From Solimonas sp. K1W22B-7 (lineage in GTDB: Bacteria > Pseudomonadota > Gammaproteobacteria > Nevskiales > Nevskiaceae): a DNA stretch of 64,000 bases. Shown piece after piece: positions 1 to 8,493 of this stretch. The stretch spans positions 2,356,001 to 2,420,000 of the forward strand of contig NZ_CP031704.1 of assembly GCF_003428335.1 (NCBI RefSeq). The letters are read 5' to 3'. The notes beneath the pieces are model-generated. The model had not been told where the DNA came from. It was given only the letters and a program-made list of their open reading frames with translations, and made no database searches. The translations under genes and the position numbers were made by a program. Position 1 is the stretch's first letter, and each line of letters starts with the position of its first letter.

Positions 1-827
1 GGCGCCAGGTTCTCGGCGGTGGCATAGCGCAGGTAGACCACCTGCGTGGCGCCGCCGTCGGTCACCGGCTGGTCGAGCTGGCGGATGATGTCGCGGTACT
101 TGCCGCGCTCGGTACGGTCGCCGCCGATCAGCACGGAGTTGCTGCGCTCGTCGGCGATGATCGCGGTCTGGCGCATGCTCGGATCGGCCTGCTTGTCCTG
201 CTGGGTGAGCGCGGTGAGGATGCGCACCACCTCGGCGGCGGAGGCATTCTCCAGCTTGAAGCTCTCGATGTCGCGATCGCCCACCTGGTCCATCTGGCGG
301 ATCAGCTGCTCGAGGCGGCGCACGTTGGCGGCGCGGTCGGAGATGATCAGGATGTTGGAGGGCTGGTAGGCACCCAGGTGGCCCCACTGCGGGATCATCG
401 GGCGCAGGATCGGCACCAGCTGCGTGGCCGAGACGTTTTGCACCGGGAAGACCTTGGTGACGATCTCGTCCTTGGCCAGGCCGCCGGCGTCGCCGCCGTA
501 GGAGGAGCCCTCCCAGCGCGCATTGGTCTCGGGGATGATCTTGATCGTGTCGCCGGCCGGCACCGCCGCAAAGCCGTTGACCGCCAGCACCGCCAGGAAG
601 GTTTCGTAGAGGCCGTCCGCCGACATCGGCGAGGACGAGATCACCGTGACCTTGCCCTTGACCCGGCTGTCGACGATGAAGTTCTTGCCGGTCACCTCGC
701 TGACGGTGGCGATCAGCGTGCTGATCTCGGCGTCCTTCAGGTTCAGGGTGACGTCTGCCCGCGCCGGCAGGGACGCCAGGGCAAGGCAGAGCAGTACCGC
801 GCGCATCGCGATTTTGAGCGGAGTCAT
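1..827 (-). CDS. gspD: Type II secretion secretin GspD, N-terminal part (runs off window)
   Basis: Secretin that forms the outer-membrane channel of the type II secretion system. Only the first 275 residues are present; the C-terminal secretin domain lies beyond base 1. The ATG at 825-827 is followed by a signal peptide (hydrophobic VLLCLALAS, cleavage likely after ARA near residue 24). The N0 domain follows (VTLNLKDAEISTLI, then GKNFIVDSRVKGKVTV), then N1/N2-type repeats with LRPMIPQWGHL and YQPSNILIISD, typical of GspD. It lies 8 bp downstream of gspC on the same strand, the standard gsp order. The family assignment is firm; the substrate range cannot be read from this fragment. Confidence 0.95.
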   Translation of the reverse strand, partial: MTPLKIAMRAVLLCLALASLPARADVTLNLKDAEISTLIATVSEVTGKNFIVDSRVKGKVTVISSSPMSADGLYETFLAVLAVNGFAAVPAGDTIKIIPETNARWEGSSYGGDAGGLAKDEIVTKVFPVQNVSATQLVPILRPMIPQWGHLGAYQPSNILIISDRAANVRRLEQLIRQMDQVGDRDIESFKLENASAAEVVRILTALTQQDKQADPSMRQTAIIADERSNSVLIGGDRTERGKYRDIIRQLDQPVTDGGATQVVYLRYATAENLA

Positions 828-835
828 TTCTTGTA

Positions 836-1723
836 CTAGTTCAGCGTGACGTTGACGGTTTGCGCCTGGCCACCGCGTTCGACGGTCAGGGCGAAATTGC
901 TGGACTTGCTCAGGTCGCTGAGCATTTGCAGGGCCTTCTGGGCATTGTCCAATTCTATGCCATTGACCGCCGTGACCACGTCGCCGGGACGCAGGCCGAC
1001 GTTGTTGAACAGCTCGCGCTCGCGGCCGGGGTAGACGCGGTAGCCGCGCAGCTGGCCGTTGACGCTGGCCGGCTGCACGCGGATGTACTCCGAGGCGCGG
1101 GACGGGTCCTGCAGGATCTGGTCGCGGGCGGCCCCCAGGGTGGCGGCCGTGCCGGCGTCCACTGCCGTGCCGGTGTCCACCGGGCCGGAGGCGGCCACGC
1201 CACTGCTGCCCGGCTGGTCCTTGTTCAGGCGCAGGGTCTCGGCCTTGCCGTTGCGCATCAGCACCACGCGGTCGGCGAAGATCGCCTCCAGGGTCACGCC
1301 GCGGGCAAGATCGTCGCCGATGGCGTAGGGCTTCTCCTCGCCGGAACCGTCGGCGATCAGGGCGCGGGAGTCGTCGTTGCCGCGGCCGGCCAGGATGCCG
1401 ATCAGGGTCAGGTTCAGCCGGGTATCGGGGGCATTGTCGAGGTCGCTGGCGCCCGGCACCGCCTCGTAGCTGCCGAACAGGTTGGCGCCGGCGAGCCGTT
1501 CCACGTCGGCCGGGCCGGGGCCGGCCTGGGCGGCGGGGCGGGCGGCGGCGGCCGGGGCCGGCTGCCAGCGGCCGGCCTCGGGGACCGGCAGCAGGGTCCA
1601 GGCCAGGCGGGCCAGGGTGGCCGCGATCAGGGCCAGCAGCAGCAGGTTGGCCACCGGCGGCAAGCGCCGCCCATGGCGCTCGTAGGCCTGGGTCAGCTTA
1701 TGTAAAGGGAGTGCTGCGGTCAT
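836..1723 (-). CDS. gspC: Type II secretion inner-membrane protein GspC
   Basis: GspC links the inner-membrane assembly platform to the GspD secretin and helps select substrates. The 295-residue protein has a short cytoplasmic N terminus, one transmembrane helix near residues 24-46 (LLLLALIAATLARLAW), a Pro/Ala-rich linker, the homology region (NLTLIGILAGRG, then ALIADGSGEEKPYAIGD) and a C-terminal PDZ domain (GLRPGDVVTAVNGIEL). This is the usual length and domain order. It is followed 8 bp later by gspD, so the two are co-transcribed. The PDZ-type C terminus is one of two known GspC variants; the other ends in a coiled coil. Confidence 0.95.
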   Translation of the reverse strand: MTAALPLHKLTQAYERHGRRLPPVANLLLLALIAATLARLAWTLLPVPEAGRWQPAPAAAARPAAQAGPGPADVERLAGANLFGSYEAVPGASDLDNAPDTRLNLTLIGILAGRGNDDSRALIADGSGEEKPYAIGDDLARGVTLEAIFADRVVLMRNGKAETLRLNKDQPGSSGVAASGPVDTGTAVDAGTAATLGAARDQILQDPSRASEYIRVQPASVNGQLRGYRVYPGRERELFNNVGLRPGDVVTAVNGIELDNAQKALQMLSDLSKSSNFALTVERGGQAQTVNVTLN

Positions 1724-1759
1724 TCCGCATCATAACCTGCGAGTGTGACGGGCAACACG

Positions 1760-2028
1760 TTGGAGCTTGCCATGGGCCTGCCGATCGCTGCGGCGGAGAC
1801 CGCCTGGGTGCAGGGCTATGTCCCGAGGCGCGCCGTGTACTAGATGTACATCAGCGACTCGGGACGCCGCCCTGCGCCCAGGCGGTCCCGCCCTTCGGGT
1901 GCCCCGTCTTTGCGGCCATGCTGTGTTGCTCGTCAGTTACTTGGTCCCGCCAAGCGTCCTCCTCGCGCCTTGCCTGGCCGCAAATACGGGGGCACCGCAG
2001 CGACCGGCAGGCCCATGGCAAGCTCCAA
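1760..2028. repeat. Large foldback element with nested hairpins
   Basis: The 365-bp gap between gspC and the cyclase holds this element. Outer arms of 34 bp (1760-1793 and 1995-2028) are inverted copies with one mismatch. Inside them, 1798-1816 pairs with 1869-1887 (18/19), with GTCCCGAG/CTCGGGAC below it and a terminal TGTAC-TAGAT-GTACA hairpin at 1836-1850. A second stem pairs 1898-1917 with 1976-1996. No convincing protein is encoded. The shape fits a non-autonomous foldback/MITE-like repeat or a structured RNA; which one cannot be decided here. The cyclase promoter must lie in or near it. Confidence 0.75.
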
Positions 2029-2088
2029 GAATTGCCCCAATCCTCAACATTCAGTAACTTGGCCGAAAGACTTGGGGGAGTCGGCGAA

Positions 2089-4314
2089 ATGTCTCGTACG
2101 GTTACACGTTTCGCCATCAGCGGTTTCGTGCTCCTGCTGTTCATGGTGCACACCTCCGGCGTGCAGCAGTTGCGGCTGCTGCAGCAGATCGAGCATTTCA
2201 CCTACGACAGCCGGGTCAATGCGACCCTGCCGGGGACCATCGACCCGGCCGTGGTGATCGTCGACATCGACGAAAAGAGCCTGGCGGTGGAAGGGCAGTG
2301 GCCCTGGTCCCGCGACAAGCTGGCGACCCTGGCCAACAATCTTTTCGGGCCATACCAGGTCAAGGCCGTCGGCTTCGACATCGTGTTCTCCGAGCCCGAC
2401 CGCAGCTCCGGCCTGCAGCTGCTGGACCGACTGCAGCAGGGCGAGTTGGCCGACCTGCCGGGGTTCGCCGAGCGCGCCACGGCGCTGCGTGGAACCATGG
2501 ACAACGACCGCGCCTTTGCCGAGGCGATGCGCGGCAAGCCGGTGGTCTGGGGCTACTATTTCGGCCAGACCCTCCAGGCCCAGCAGCAGGAGGGCGTCGG
2601 CGCCCTCTGCGCGCCGGTCATGGAGGCGATGGCCGCCAAGCTCTACGACCTGGACTGGATCCGTCCGCAGGGCTACACCGGCAACCTCGAGGAACTGCAG
2701 GGCACCAGCCCGTCCTGCGGCTTCTTCGACAACCCGACCCTGGATGAAGATGGTGTCTACCGTCGCGTGCCCCTGGTGCAGCTGTACAAGGGGGCGGTCT
2801 ACGAGTCGATGGCGCTGGCGCTGGCGCGCCTGGCGGTGGGCCGTCCGGCGATCGACTTCGAATTCGAGCCACCCGACGTGCGCACCTCGCTGAACCTGGA
2901 GCGCCTGCGTGCCGGTTCGCTGGTGGCTGCGGTGGATGAGCGTATCGCCGTGATGGTTCCCTACCGTGGGCCGGAGGGCAGCTTTCCCTACGTCTCGGCC
3001 TCCGACGTCATCGCCGGCAAGGCCGATGCCTCGGTGCTGAAGGGCAGGATCGTGCTGGTGGGCACCAGCGCCCCCGGGCTGCGCGACTTGCGCGTGACGC
3101 CGGTGGCCAAGGCCTACTCGGGGGTAGAGGTCCACGCCAACATCATTTCAGGCCTGCTCAGCGGCAACATCAAGCAGAAGGCGCCGTACTACAACGGCAT
3201 CGAGGCGGTGATGCTGCTGGTCATCGGCGCCCTGATCGCCTGGGCCTTCACCGCGCTGTCGCCGCTGCTGGCCGGTGTGCTCGGCGCGGTGGTGCTGGCG
3301 CTGATCACCGGGCTGGCCTTCGGCCTGTGGAGCTACGGCAACTTCGTCATGCCTTTCGGCGTGCCGGTGGTATTCACCCTGATGCTGTACCTGGCCCAGT
3401 TGCTGTACGGCTATTTCGTCGAGTCGCGCCGTGCCCGTGCCGTGTCCAAGCAGTTCGGCCAGTACGTGCCGCCCGAGATCGTCGCCGAGATGGCGGAACG
3501 GTCCGGCGAGATTTCCATGGAGGGCGAGTCGCGCGAGATGACGGTGCTGTTCTCGGACGTGCGCGGCTTCACCAGCATTTCCGAGAAGCTGGAGGCCAAG
3601 GAACTGGCGCAGCTGATGAACGCCTTCCTGACCAAGCAGACCGGCGTCATCCACCGCCATCGCGGCACCATCGACAAGTACATGGGCGATGCCATCATGT
3701 CGTTCTGGGGCGCCCCGCTGGCGGACCCCGGGCATGGCCTGCACGCCCTGGAGGCCGGCCTGGAGATGGTGCGGGCAGTGCGCGAGCTCGACGGGGAGTT
3801 CGAGAAGCGCGGCTGGCCCCGGCTCAATATCGGCGTCGGACTCAACAGCGGCAAGATGAACGTCGGCAACATGGGCTCGGAGTTCCGCATGGCCTATACG
3901 GTCATGGGCGACGCGGTGAACCTGGGCTCGCGCCTGGAGAGCCTGACCAAGGAGTACGGGGTGGCCATCCTCTGCTCGGAGTCCACACGCAACTCGGCGC
4001 CCAACGAATGGGCCTTCCGCGAACTCGATTTCGTGGTGGTCAAGGGCAAGAACGAGCCGGTGGCGATCTACGAGCCGATGGGTCCCAAGGACGCGCTGGA
4101 TCCCGCGCTGCGCAACGACCTGGCGCGGCATCGTGGTGCCCTGAAACTCTACCGGGGCCAGCAATGGGACGAGGCCGAGGCCGAGTTCTTCTCGCTGTCG
4201 CAGTCGGGCCGGCCGCACAAGGTCTACGAGCTGTTCATCGAGCGCATCATGTACCTGCGCGACAACCCCCCAGGCAAGAACTGGGACGGGGCATATACCT
4301 TCACCCACAAGTAG
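2089..4314 (+). CDS. CHASE2-domain adenylate/guanylate cyclase
   Basis: Class III nucleotide cyclase of 741 residues, predicted to make a cyclic nucleotide in response to an extracytoplasmic signal. One N-terminal membrane helix (residues ~8-22) is followed by a periplasmic CHASE2 sensor (VVIVDIDEKSLAVEGQWPW; KAVGFDIVFSEPD; DLRVTPVAKAYSGVEVHANI), three membrane helices near residues 370-440, then the catalytic domain with LFSDVRGFTSISEKL (about residue 487), IDKYMGDAIMSFWGAP (about 529) and VMGDAVNLGSRLE. The metal-binding Asp residues are present. The ATG at 2089 has GGGGGAG 8 bp upstream; the frame is open further upstream but runs into the foldback element. A CRP-family protein at 35916-36614 has a cAMP-type pocket and could sense its product (inference). 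Confidence 0.9.
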   Translation: MSRTVTRFAISGFVLLLFMVHTSGVQQLRLLQQIEHFTYDSRVNATLPGTIDPAVVIVDIDEKSLAVEGQWPWSRDKLATLANNLFGPYQVKAVGFDIVFSEPDRSSGLQLLDRLQQGELADLPGFAERATALRGTMDNDRAFAEAMRGKPVVWGYYFGQTLQAQQQEGVGALCAPVMEAMAAKLYDLDWIRPQGYTGNLEELQGTSPSCGFFDNPTLDEDGVYRRVPLVQLYKGAVYESMALALARLAVGRPAIDFEFEPPDVRTSLNLERLRAGSLVAAVDERIAVMVPYRGPEGSFPYVSASDVIAGKADASVLKGRIVLVGTSAPGLRDLRVTPVAKAYSGVEVHANIISGLLSGNIKQKAPYYNGIEAVMLLVIGALIAWAFTALSPLLAGVLGAVVLALITGLAFGLWSYGNFVMPFGVPVVFTLMLYLAQLLYGYFVESRRARAVSKQFGQYVPPEIVAEMAERSGEISMEGESREMTVLFSDVRGFTSISEKLEAKELAQLMNAFLTKQTGVIHRHRGTIDKYMGDAIMSFWGAPLADPGHGLHALEAGLEMVRAVRELDGEFEKRGWPRLNIGVGLNSGKMNVGNMGSEFRMAYTVMGDAVNLGSRLESLTKEYGVAILCSESTRNSAPNEWAFRELDFVVVKGKNEPVAIYEPMGPKDALDPALRNDLARHRGALKLYRGQQWDEAEAEFFSLSQSGRPHKVYELFIERIMYLRDNPPGKNWDGAYTFTHK

Positions 4315-4328
4315 ATAGCCGCGATTCC

Positions 4329-4350
4329 GGTTCCGGCGGCCGCCGGAACC
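4329..4350. terminator. Perfect 22-bp GC palindrome after the cyclase gene
   Basis: GGTTCCGGCGG followed by its exact reverse complement, starting 14 bp after the cyclase stop. Only two T residues follow, so it is a weak intrinsic terminator at best. It could instead protect the mRNA 3' end. Confidence 0.5.
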
Positions 4351-4565
4351 TTGGCACCCCGGCCGTGCCGGCTTTGCGGCCGCCGCCGCAAGACCCGCCA
4401 CCTGCTGCCGTCCGTCGCCTTGCGCTACCGCGCCGGGCGCGAACGCGCCACGGTTCCCGTGGTCTGAGCGGCGGGGACCCCCGATTTTTGCACCGGATTG
4501 CCAACAGCCCTTTTGTGACAGCCTTGCGGCCCCATATAGGCCGTCACGGCGCTACACTTTGACCC

Positions 4566-4886
4566 ATGAGCAACGAGCCTGACCGACATTCCGACCAGGG
4601 CCTGGCAGTACAGGAAGCCAAGCCCAAGACACAGCAACCGCCGATGTACAAGGTGGTGATGCTGAACGACGACTACACCCCGATGGAATTTGTGGTCCAG
4701 GTTTTGCAACAGTTCTTCCGTCACACACGGGAATCGGCGGTACAGGTCATGCTGCACGTGCACACGCAGGGCCGTGGTGTGGCGGGGATCTTCCCCGCCG
4801 AGATCGCGGAAACCAAGACGGCGCAGGTGAACGCGTATGCTCGCGAACACCAGCACCCCCTTTTGACTGTAATGGAGAAGGCCTGA
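4566..4886 (+). CDS. clpS: ClpAP adaptor ClpS
   Basis: ClpS recognises proteins with destabilising N-terminal residues and delivers them to ClpA for degradation by ClpP. The 106-residue protein has a disordered Gln/Pro-rich N terminus and the core motifs [20 protein letters not shown] (pocket including the conserved ND and the Met that gates residue specificity) and [20 protein letters not shown]. Length and motifs match the family. The gene is 37 bp upstream of clpA on the same strand. The aminoacyl-transferases that create N-degrons (aat, bpt) are about 3 kb away on the opposite strand. Confidence 0.98.
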   Translation: MSNEPDRHSDQGLAVQEAKPKTQQPPMYKVVMLNDDYTPMEFVVQVLQQFFRHTRESAVQVMLHVHTQGRGVAGIFPAEIAETKTAQVNAYAREHQHPLLTVMEKA

Positions 4887-4923
4887 AAACCAGCCGCGCA
4901 AGCGGTTGAGCCGGAGGCAACAA

Positions 4924-7200
4924 ATGTTATCCGAAGAACTTCAGAAAGCCCTTGACGCCGCATTCGTCGCCGCCCGCATGGAAGGTCACGAACTGCTGAC
5001 GGTCGAGCATCTTCTCCTGGCGCTGCTGTCGGACGCCAACGTCTCCGAGGCGCTGATCGCCGCGGGCGGCGACATGGACCGGCTGGAACAGGCGCTGCGC
5101 GACTACCTCAAGACGCATGTCCAGGCGGTCAAGGACAACGACAAGCACGAGGTGCAGCCGACGCTGTCTTTCCAGCGCGTGCTGCAGCGCGCCATCTACC
5201 ATGTGCAGGCGGCCGGCAAGAAGCAGGTCAGCACGCTCAACGTGCTGGTGGCGATCTTCGCCGAGAAGGACACCCAGGCGGTGTTCCTGCTCAATGAGCA
5301 GGGCGTCACCCGCCTCGACGTGGTCAACTTCATCTCCCACGGCATCAGCAAGAACGGCAACATGCCCGAGAAGTCGCAGCAGGATCCCGAGGAGCGCGAG
5401 GACGCGCCCGAGAAGCCCAGCGGCAAGTCGGCGCTGGAGCAGTACGCCAGCAATCTCAACGAGCGCGCCGCGCGCGGGCAGATCGATCCGCTGATCGGCC
5501 GCGAGCAGGAGATCGAGCGCGTCATGCAGACGCTGTGCCGCCGCCGCAAGAACAATCCGCTGCTGGTCGGCGAGGCCGGTGTCGGCAAGACGGCGATCGC
5601 CGAGGGCCTGGCTTGGCTGGTGGTCGAGGGCAGGGTGCCTGACCTGCTCAAGAACGCGGTGATCTACAGCCTGGACATGGGCTCGCTGATCGCCGGCACC
5701 AAGTATCGCGGCGACTTCGAGAAGCGCTTCAAGGCGGTGATGCAGGACCTGCAGCAGCGTCCGGGCGCGATCGTCTTCATCGACGAGATCCACATGATCA
5801 TCGGCGCCGGCGCCGCCAGCGGCGGCGTGATGGACGCCTCCAACCTGCTCAAGCCGCTGCTGGCCTCGGGCGACCTGCGCTGCATCGGCTCCACCACCTA
5901 CCAGGAGTACCGCGGCATCTTCGAGAAGGATCGCGCCCTGGCGCGCCGCTTCCAGAAGGTCGATGTGACCGAGCCGACCGTGGAGGACAGCGTCAAGATC
6001 CTCGAGGGCCTGCGCAGCCGCTTCGAGGAGCATCACAGCGTGCAGTACACCCGCGGCGCCATCCGCTCGGCGGTGGAGCTGTCGGCGCGCCACATCACCG
6101 ACCGGCACTTGCCGGACAAGGCGATCGACGTCATCGACGAGGCGGCGGCGCGCCTGCGCCTGCTGCCTGACTCGCGCCGCCGCAAGACCGTGCAGGTCCG
6201 CGACATCGAGGAAACCGTCGCCAAGATTGCGCGCATCCCGCCCAAGAGCGTGTCGGCCAACGACCGCGACAAGCTGGCGACGCTGGACCGCGACCTCAAG
6301 CTGGTGATCTTCGGCCAGGATGCCGCCATCGAGCAGCTGTCGGCCTCGATCAAGCTGGCCCGCTCGGGCCTGGGCAATCCGGACAAGCCGATCGGCAACT
6401 TCCTGCTGGCCGGCCCGACCGGCGTCGGCAAGACCGAGGTCACCAAGCAGCTGGCGCAGCTGCTGGGCGTGGAGCTGATCCGCTTCGACATGTCCGAGTA
6501 CATGGAGCGGCACACCGTGTCGCGCCTGATCGGCGCGCCGCCGGGCTACGTCGGCTTCGACCAGGGCGGCCTGCTGACCGAGGCGGTGATCAAGCATCCG
6601 CATGCGGTGGTGCTGCTGGACGAGATCGAGAAGGCCCATCCGGACGTGTTCAACCTGCTGTTGCAGGTCATGGACCATGGCTCGCTGACCGACAACAACG
6701 GCCGCAAGGCGGACTTCCGCAACATCATCCTGGTGATGACCACCAACGCCGGTGCCGAGGAATCCGCGCGGCGCTCGATGGGCCTGATCGAACAGACCCA
6801 TGTCACCGACGCGCTGGAGGTGATCCGCAAGATGTTCACGCCGGAGTTCCGCAATCGCCTGGATGCGACGGTGGCCTTCGCGCCGCTGGGCAAGCCGCAG
6901 ATCGTGCGCGTGGTCGACAAGTTCCTGATGCAGCTGGAGGAACAGCTGGCGGCGAAGAATGTCCACCTCGACATCGACGAGGAGGCCAAGGAGTGGATTG
7001 CCGAGCGCGGCTACGACGTCAAGATGGGCGCCCGCCCGATGGCGCGCGTGATCCAGGAGAGCCTCAAGCGCCCGCTGGCGGAGGAACTGCTGTTCGGCAA
7101 GCTCGCCAACGGCGGCAACGTGCAGGTCTCGGTGAAGGACGGGCAGCTGGTGTTCGAGCTGGAGGCGCGGGAACGGCCCGCGGCGCTGGAACCGGTCTGA
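4924..7200 (+). CDS. clpA: ATP-dependent Clp protease ATP-binding subunit ClpA
   Basis: Hexameric AAA+ unfoldase that feeds substrates into ClpP. The 758 residues comprise the N-domain with its double Clp-N repeat (about 1-145), an acidic linker, AAA-1 with Walker A GEAGVGKT (about residue 217) and Walker B IVFIDEIH, and AAA-2 with Walker A GPTGVGKT (about 497) and Walker B VVLLDEIEKAHPD. The long coiled-coil middle domain of ClpB is missing, which separates ClpA from ClpB. ATG at 4924 is chosen because GGAGG lies 6 bp upstream; an in-frame TTG at 4906 would place that ribosome site inside the gene. clpS lies immediately upstream. Confidence 0.98.
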   Translation: MLSEELQKALDAAFVAARMEGHELLTVEHLLLALLSDANVSEALIAAGGDMDRLEQALRDYLKTHVQAVKDNDKHEVQPTLSFQRVLQRAIYHVQAAGKKQVSTLNVLVAIFAEKDTQAVFLLNEQGVTRLDVVNFISHGISKNGNMPEKSQQDPEEREDAPEKPSGKSALEQYASNLNERAARGQIDPLIGREQEIERVMQTLCRRRKNNPLLVGEAGVGKTAIAEGLAWLVVEGRVPDLLKNAVIYSLDMGSLIAGTKYRGDFEKRFKAVMQDLQQRPGAIVFIDEIHMIIGAGAASGGVMDASNLLKPLLASGDLRCIGSTTYQEYRGIFEKDRALARRFQKVDVTEPTVEDSVKILEGLRSRFEEHHSVQYTRGAIRSAVELSARHITDRHLPDKAIDVIDEAAARLRLLPDSRRRKTVQVRDIEETVAKIARIPPKSVSANDRDKLATLDRDLKLVIFGQDAAIEQLSASIKLARSGLGNPDKPIGNFLLAGPTGVGKTEVTKQLAQLLGVELIRFDMSEYMERHTVSRLIGAPPGYVGFDQGGLLTEAVIKHPHAVVLLDEIEKAHPDVFNLLLQVMDHGSLTDNNGRKADFRNIILVMTTNAGAEESARRSMGLIEQTHVTDALEVIRKMFTPEFRNRLDATVAFAPLGKPQIVRVVDKFLMQLEEQLAAKNVHLDIDEEAKEWIAERGYDVKMGARPMARVIQESLKRPLAEELLFGKLANGGNVQVSVKDGQLVFELEARERPAALEPV

Positions 7201-7231
7201 ACGGCTGCGCCGCAGTCGGCAGTAAAAGCAG

Positions 7232-7255
7232 AAAAGCCCGCGAGAGCGGGCTTTT
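7232..7255. terminator. Bidirectional intrinsic terminator after clpA
   Basis: AAAAGCCCGC, GAGA loop, GCGGGCTTTT. The stem is flanked by A and T runs on both sides, so it can stop transcription from clpA and from the convergent infA side. Confidence 0.9.
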
Positions 7256-7260
7256 CTGTT

Positions 7261-7371
7261 TCTCCTCTCCCATCGAGAAAGGGGAGGGACGCAGGAAATC
7301 GTGAGCGCTGCACTCGCTGAAAGTGCGTTCCTCACCCGCGCTACGCGCGGCCTCTCCCGGAGGGAGAGGCA
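7261..7371. repeat. Intergenic low-complexity inverted repeats (CCTCTCCC type)
   Basis: Between the clpA and infA terminators. It contains CCTCTCCC...GGGGAGGG near its start, a CCGCG-CTACG-CGCGG hairpin (7336-7350) and GCCTCTCCC-GGA-GGGAGAGGC (7350-7370). A related CCCTCTCCC hairpin follows ftsK at 13346-13368. No coding potential is seen. Confidence 0.55.
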
Positions 7372-7382
7372 AGAAAACGCGC

Positions 7383-7403
7383 AAAGCCCGCAGGGCGGGC
7401 TTT
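7383..7403. terminator. Intrinsic terminator of infA
   Basis: AAAGCCCGC-AGG-GCGGGCTTT, 50 bp beyond the infA stop codon on the minus strand, with A/T runs at both feet. Confidence 0.8.
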
Positions 7404-7452
7404 GGCTTCAACTACCGACTGCTGACTGCAACCTGCCGACGGCTTTCCGCGG

Positions 7453-7671
7453 CTATTTGTCGCGGAACGTGATACGACCCTTGCTCAGGTCGTACGGCGT
7501 CAGCTGCACGGTGACCTTGTCACCGGTCAGGATGCGGATGTAGTGCTTGCGCATGCGGCCGGAGATGTGGGCCGTGACGAGGTGGCCGTTCTCCAGTTTT
7601 ACGCGAAACGTGGTGTTCGGCAGGGTGTCCACCACCGTGCCAACCATTTCAATGTGATCTTCTTTGGACAT
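7453..7671 (-). CDS. infA: Translation initiation factor IF-1
   Basis: IF-1 binds the ribosomal A site during initiation and helps position IF-2 and fMet-tRNA. The 72-residue protein is a single S1/OB-fold domain with the family's typical start ([13 protein letters not shown]) and core ([29 protein letters not shown]). Full length and ATG start. It lies downstream of bpt and aat on the same strand, the arrangement found in many proteobacteria, and has its own terminator at 7383-7403. Confidence 0.99.
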   Translation of the reverse strand: MSKEDHIEMVGTVVDTLPNTTFRVKLENGHLVTAHISGRMRKHYIRILTGDKVTVQLTPYDLSKGRITFRDK

Positions 7672-7752
7672 AAGCGCCAGCTTTTGGGAGGCGCATTATC
7701 GGGAAGTCGCTGCCTCGCATCAACTTTTGGGCCCATTTGGGGCCCTTGCGGC

Positions 7753-8469
7753 TCAGTTTCCGTCTTCGGGCAGGGGTTTCCAGCCGCCGTGCCGCAGCAC
7801 TTCCAGGGGGCGGAAATGGCGCTTGTAGTCCATTTTCTGGCTGCCGGGCACCCAATAGCCGAGGTAGACGTGGGGCAGTTCCCGGCGCCGGGCGTCCTCG
7901 ATCTGGCGCAGGACAGCATAGGTGCCGAGGCTGCGGCGGGTCTCGTCGGGGTCGAAGAAGGTGTAGACCGCCGAGATGCCGCGGGGGGTCTCATCGACCA
8001 CCGCCAGGGCCTGCAGGCGCCGGCCGGCGCGGAACTCCCAGTAGCGTACCTCGCCCCAGGCGCATTCCAGGAAGGTATGGAAGGCCTCGCGGTTGTGGGC
8101 GTCCATGCCGCCGCCGGCGTGCCGCGACAGCAGATAGTCGCGGTACAGGGCGTAGTGTTCCTCGTTGAGCCGGTTGACCACCTTGAGGCTCAGGTCGGCG
8201 TTGCGCGCCAGGCAGCGCCGCTGGTTGCGGTTGGCCTGGAAGGCGTCGGTGGGGATGCGGGCCGGGATGCAGGACTGGCAGTGCTGGCAGTAGGGCCGGT
8301 AGACGTGCACGCCGCTGCGGCGGAAACCCTGCTCCAGCAGCCAGCCGTAGCGCGCCGGGGTGAGGGGGAATTCCGGGTCGATGAAGGCATTGCGCGAGGC
8401 GCGGCCGGGCAGGTAGCCGCAGACGTGCTCGACGCTGAGGAACAGGCGGATGCGTTCTAGCTCACTCAT
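7753..8469 (-). CDS. bpt: Aspartate/glutamate leucyltransferase (Bpt)
   Basis: Transfers leucine from Leu-tRNA to N-terminal Asp or Glu, creating an N-degron for ClpS-ClpAP. The 238-residue protein carries the N-terminal ATE domain with its cysteine cluster (YRPYCQHCQSCIPARIP) and the C-terminal ATE domain (VVDETPRGISAVYTFFDPDE; GYWVPGSQKMDYKRHFRPLE). ATG at 8469 is preferred (MSELERIRLFLS) over an in-frame TTG 18 bp upstream. The gene lies 24 bp after aat. The Bpt name is used because the protein resembles the short bacterial ATE branch; Asp/Glu specificity is inferred from the family. Confidence 0.93.
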   Translation of the reverse strand: MSELERIRLFLSVEHVCGYLPGRASRNAFIDPEFPLTPARYGWLLEQGFRRSGVHVYRPYCQHCQSCIPARIPTDAFQANRNQRRCLARNADLSLKVVNRLNEEHYALYRDYLLSRHAGGGMDAHNREAFHTFLECAWGEVRYWEFRAGRRLQALAVVDETPRGISAVYTFFDPDETRRSLGTYAVLRQIEDARRRELPHVYLGYWVPGSQKMDYKRHFRPLEVLRHGGWKPLPEDGN

Positions 8470-8493
8470 CGCGGAAGAGTGACGCAAACGGGC

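Noticed and set aside
1711-2088. 126-residue N-terminal extension of the CHASE2 cyclase
   Set aside because: It would be encoded by the foldback element and start inside gspC; ATG 2089 has a good ribosome site and begins the membrane anchor.
4927-7335. An 802-codon open frame on the minus strand, antisense to clpA
   Set aside because: It is a GC-rich shadow of clpA with low-complexity Leu/Gln/Arg/His-rich translation and no domain; clpA itself is certain.
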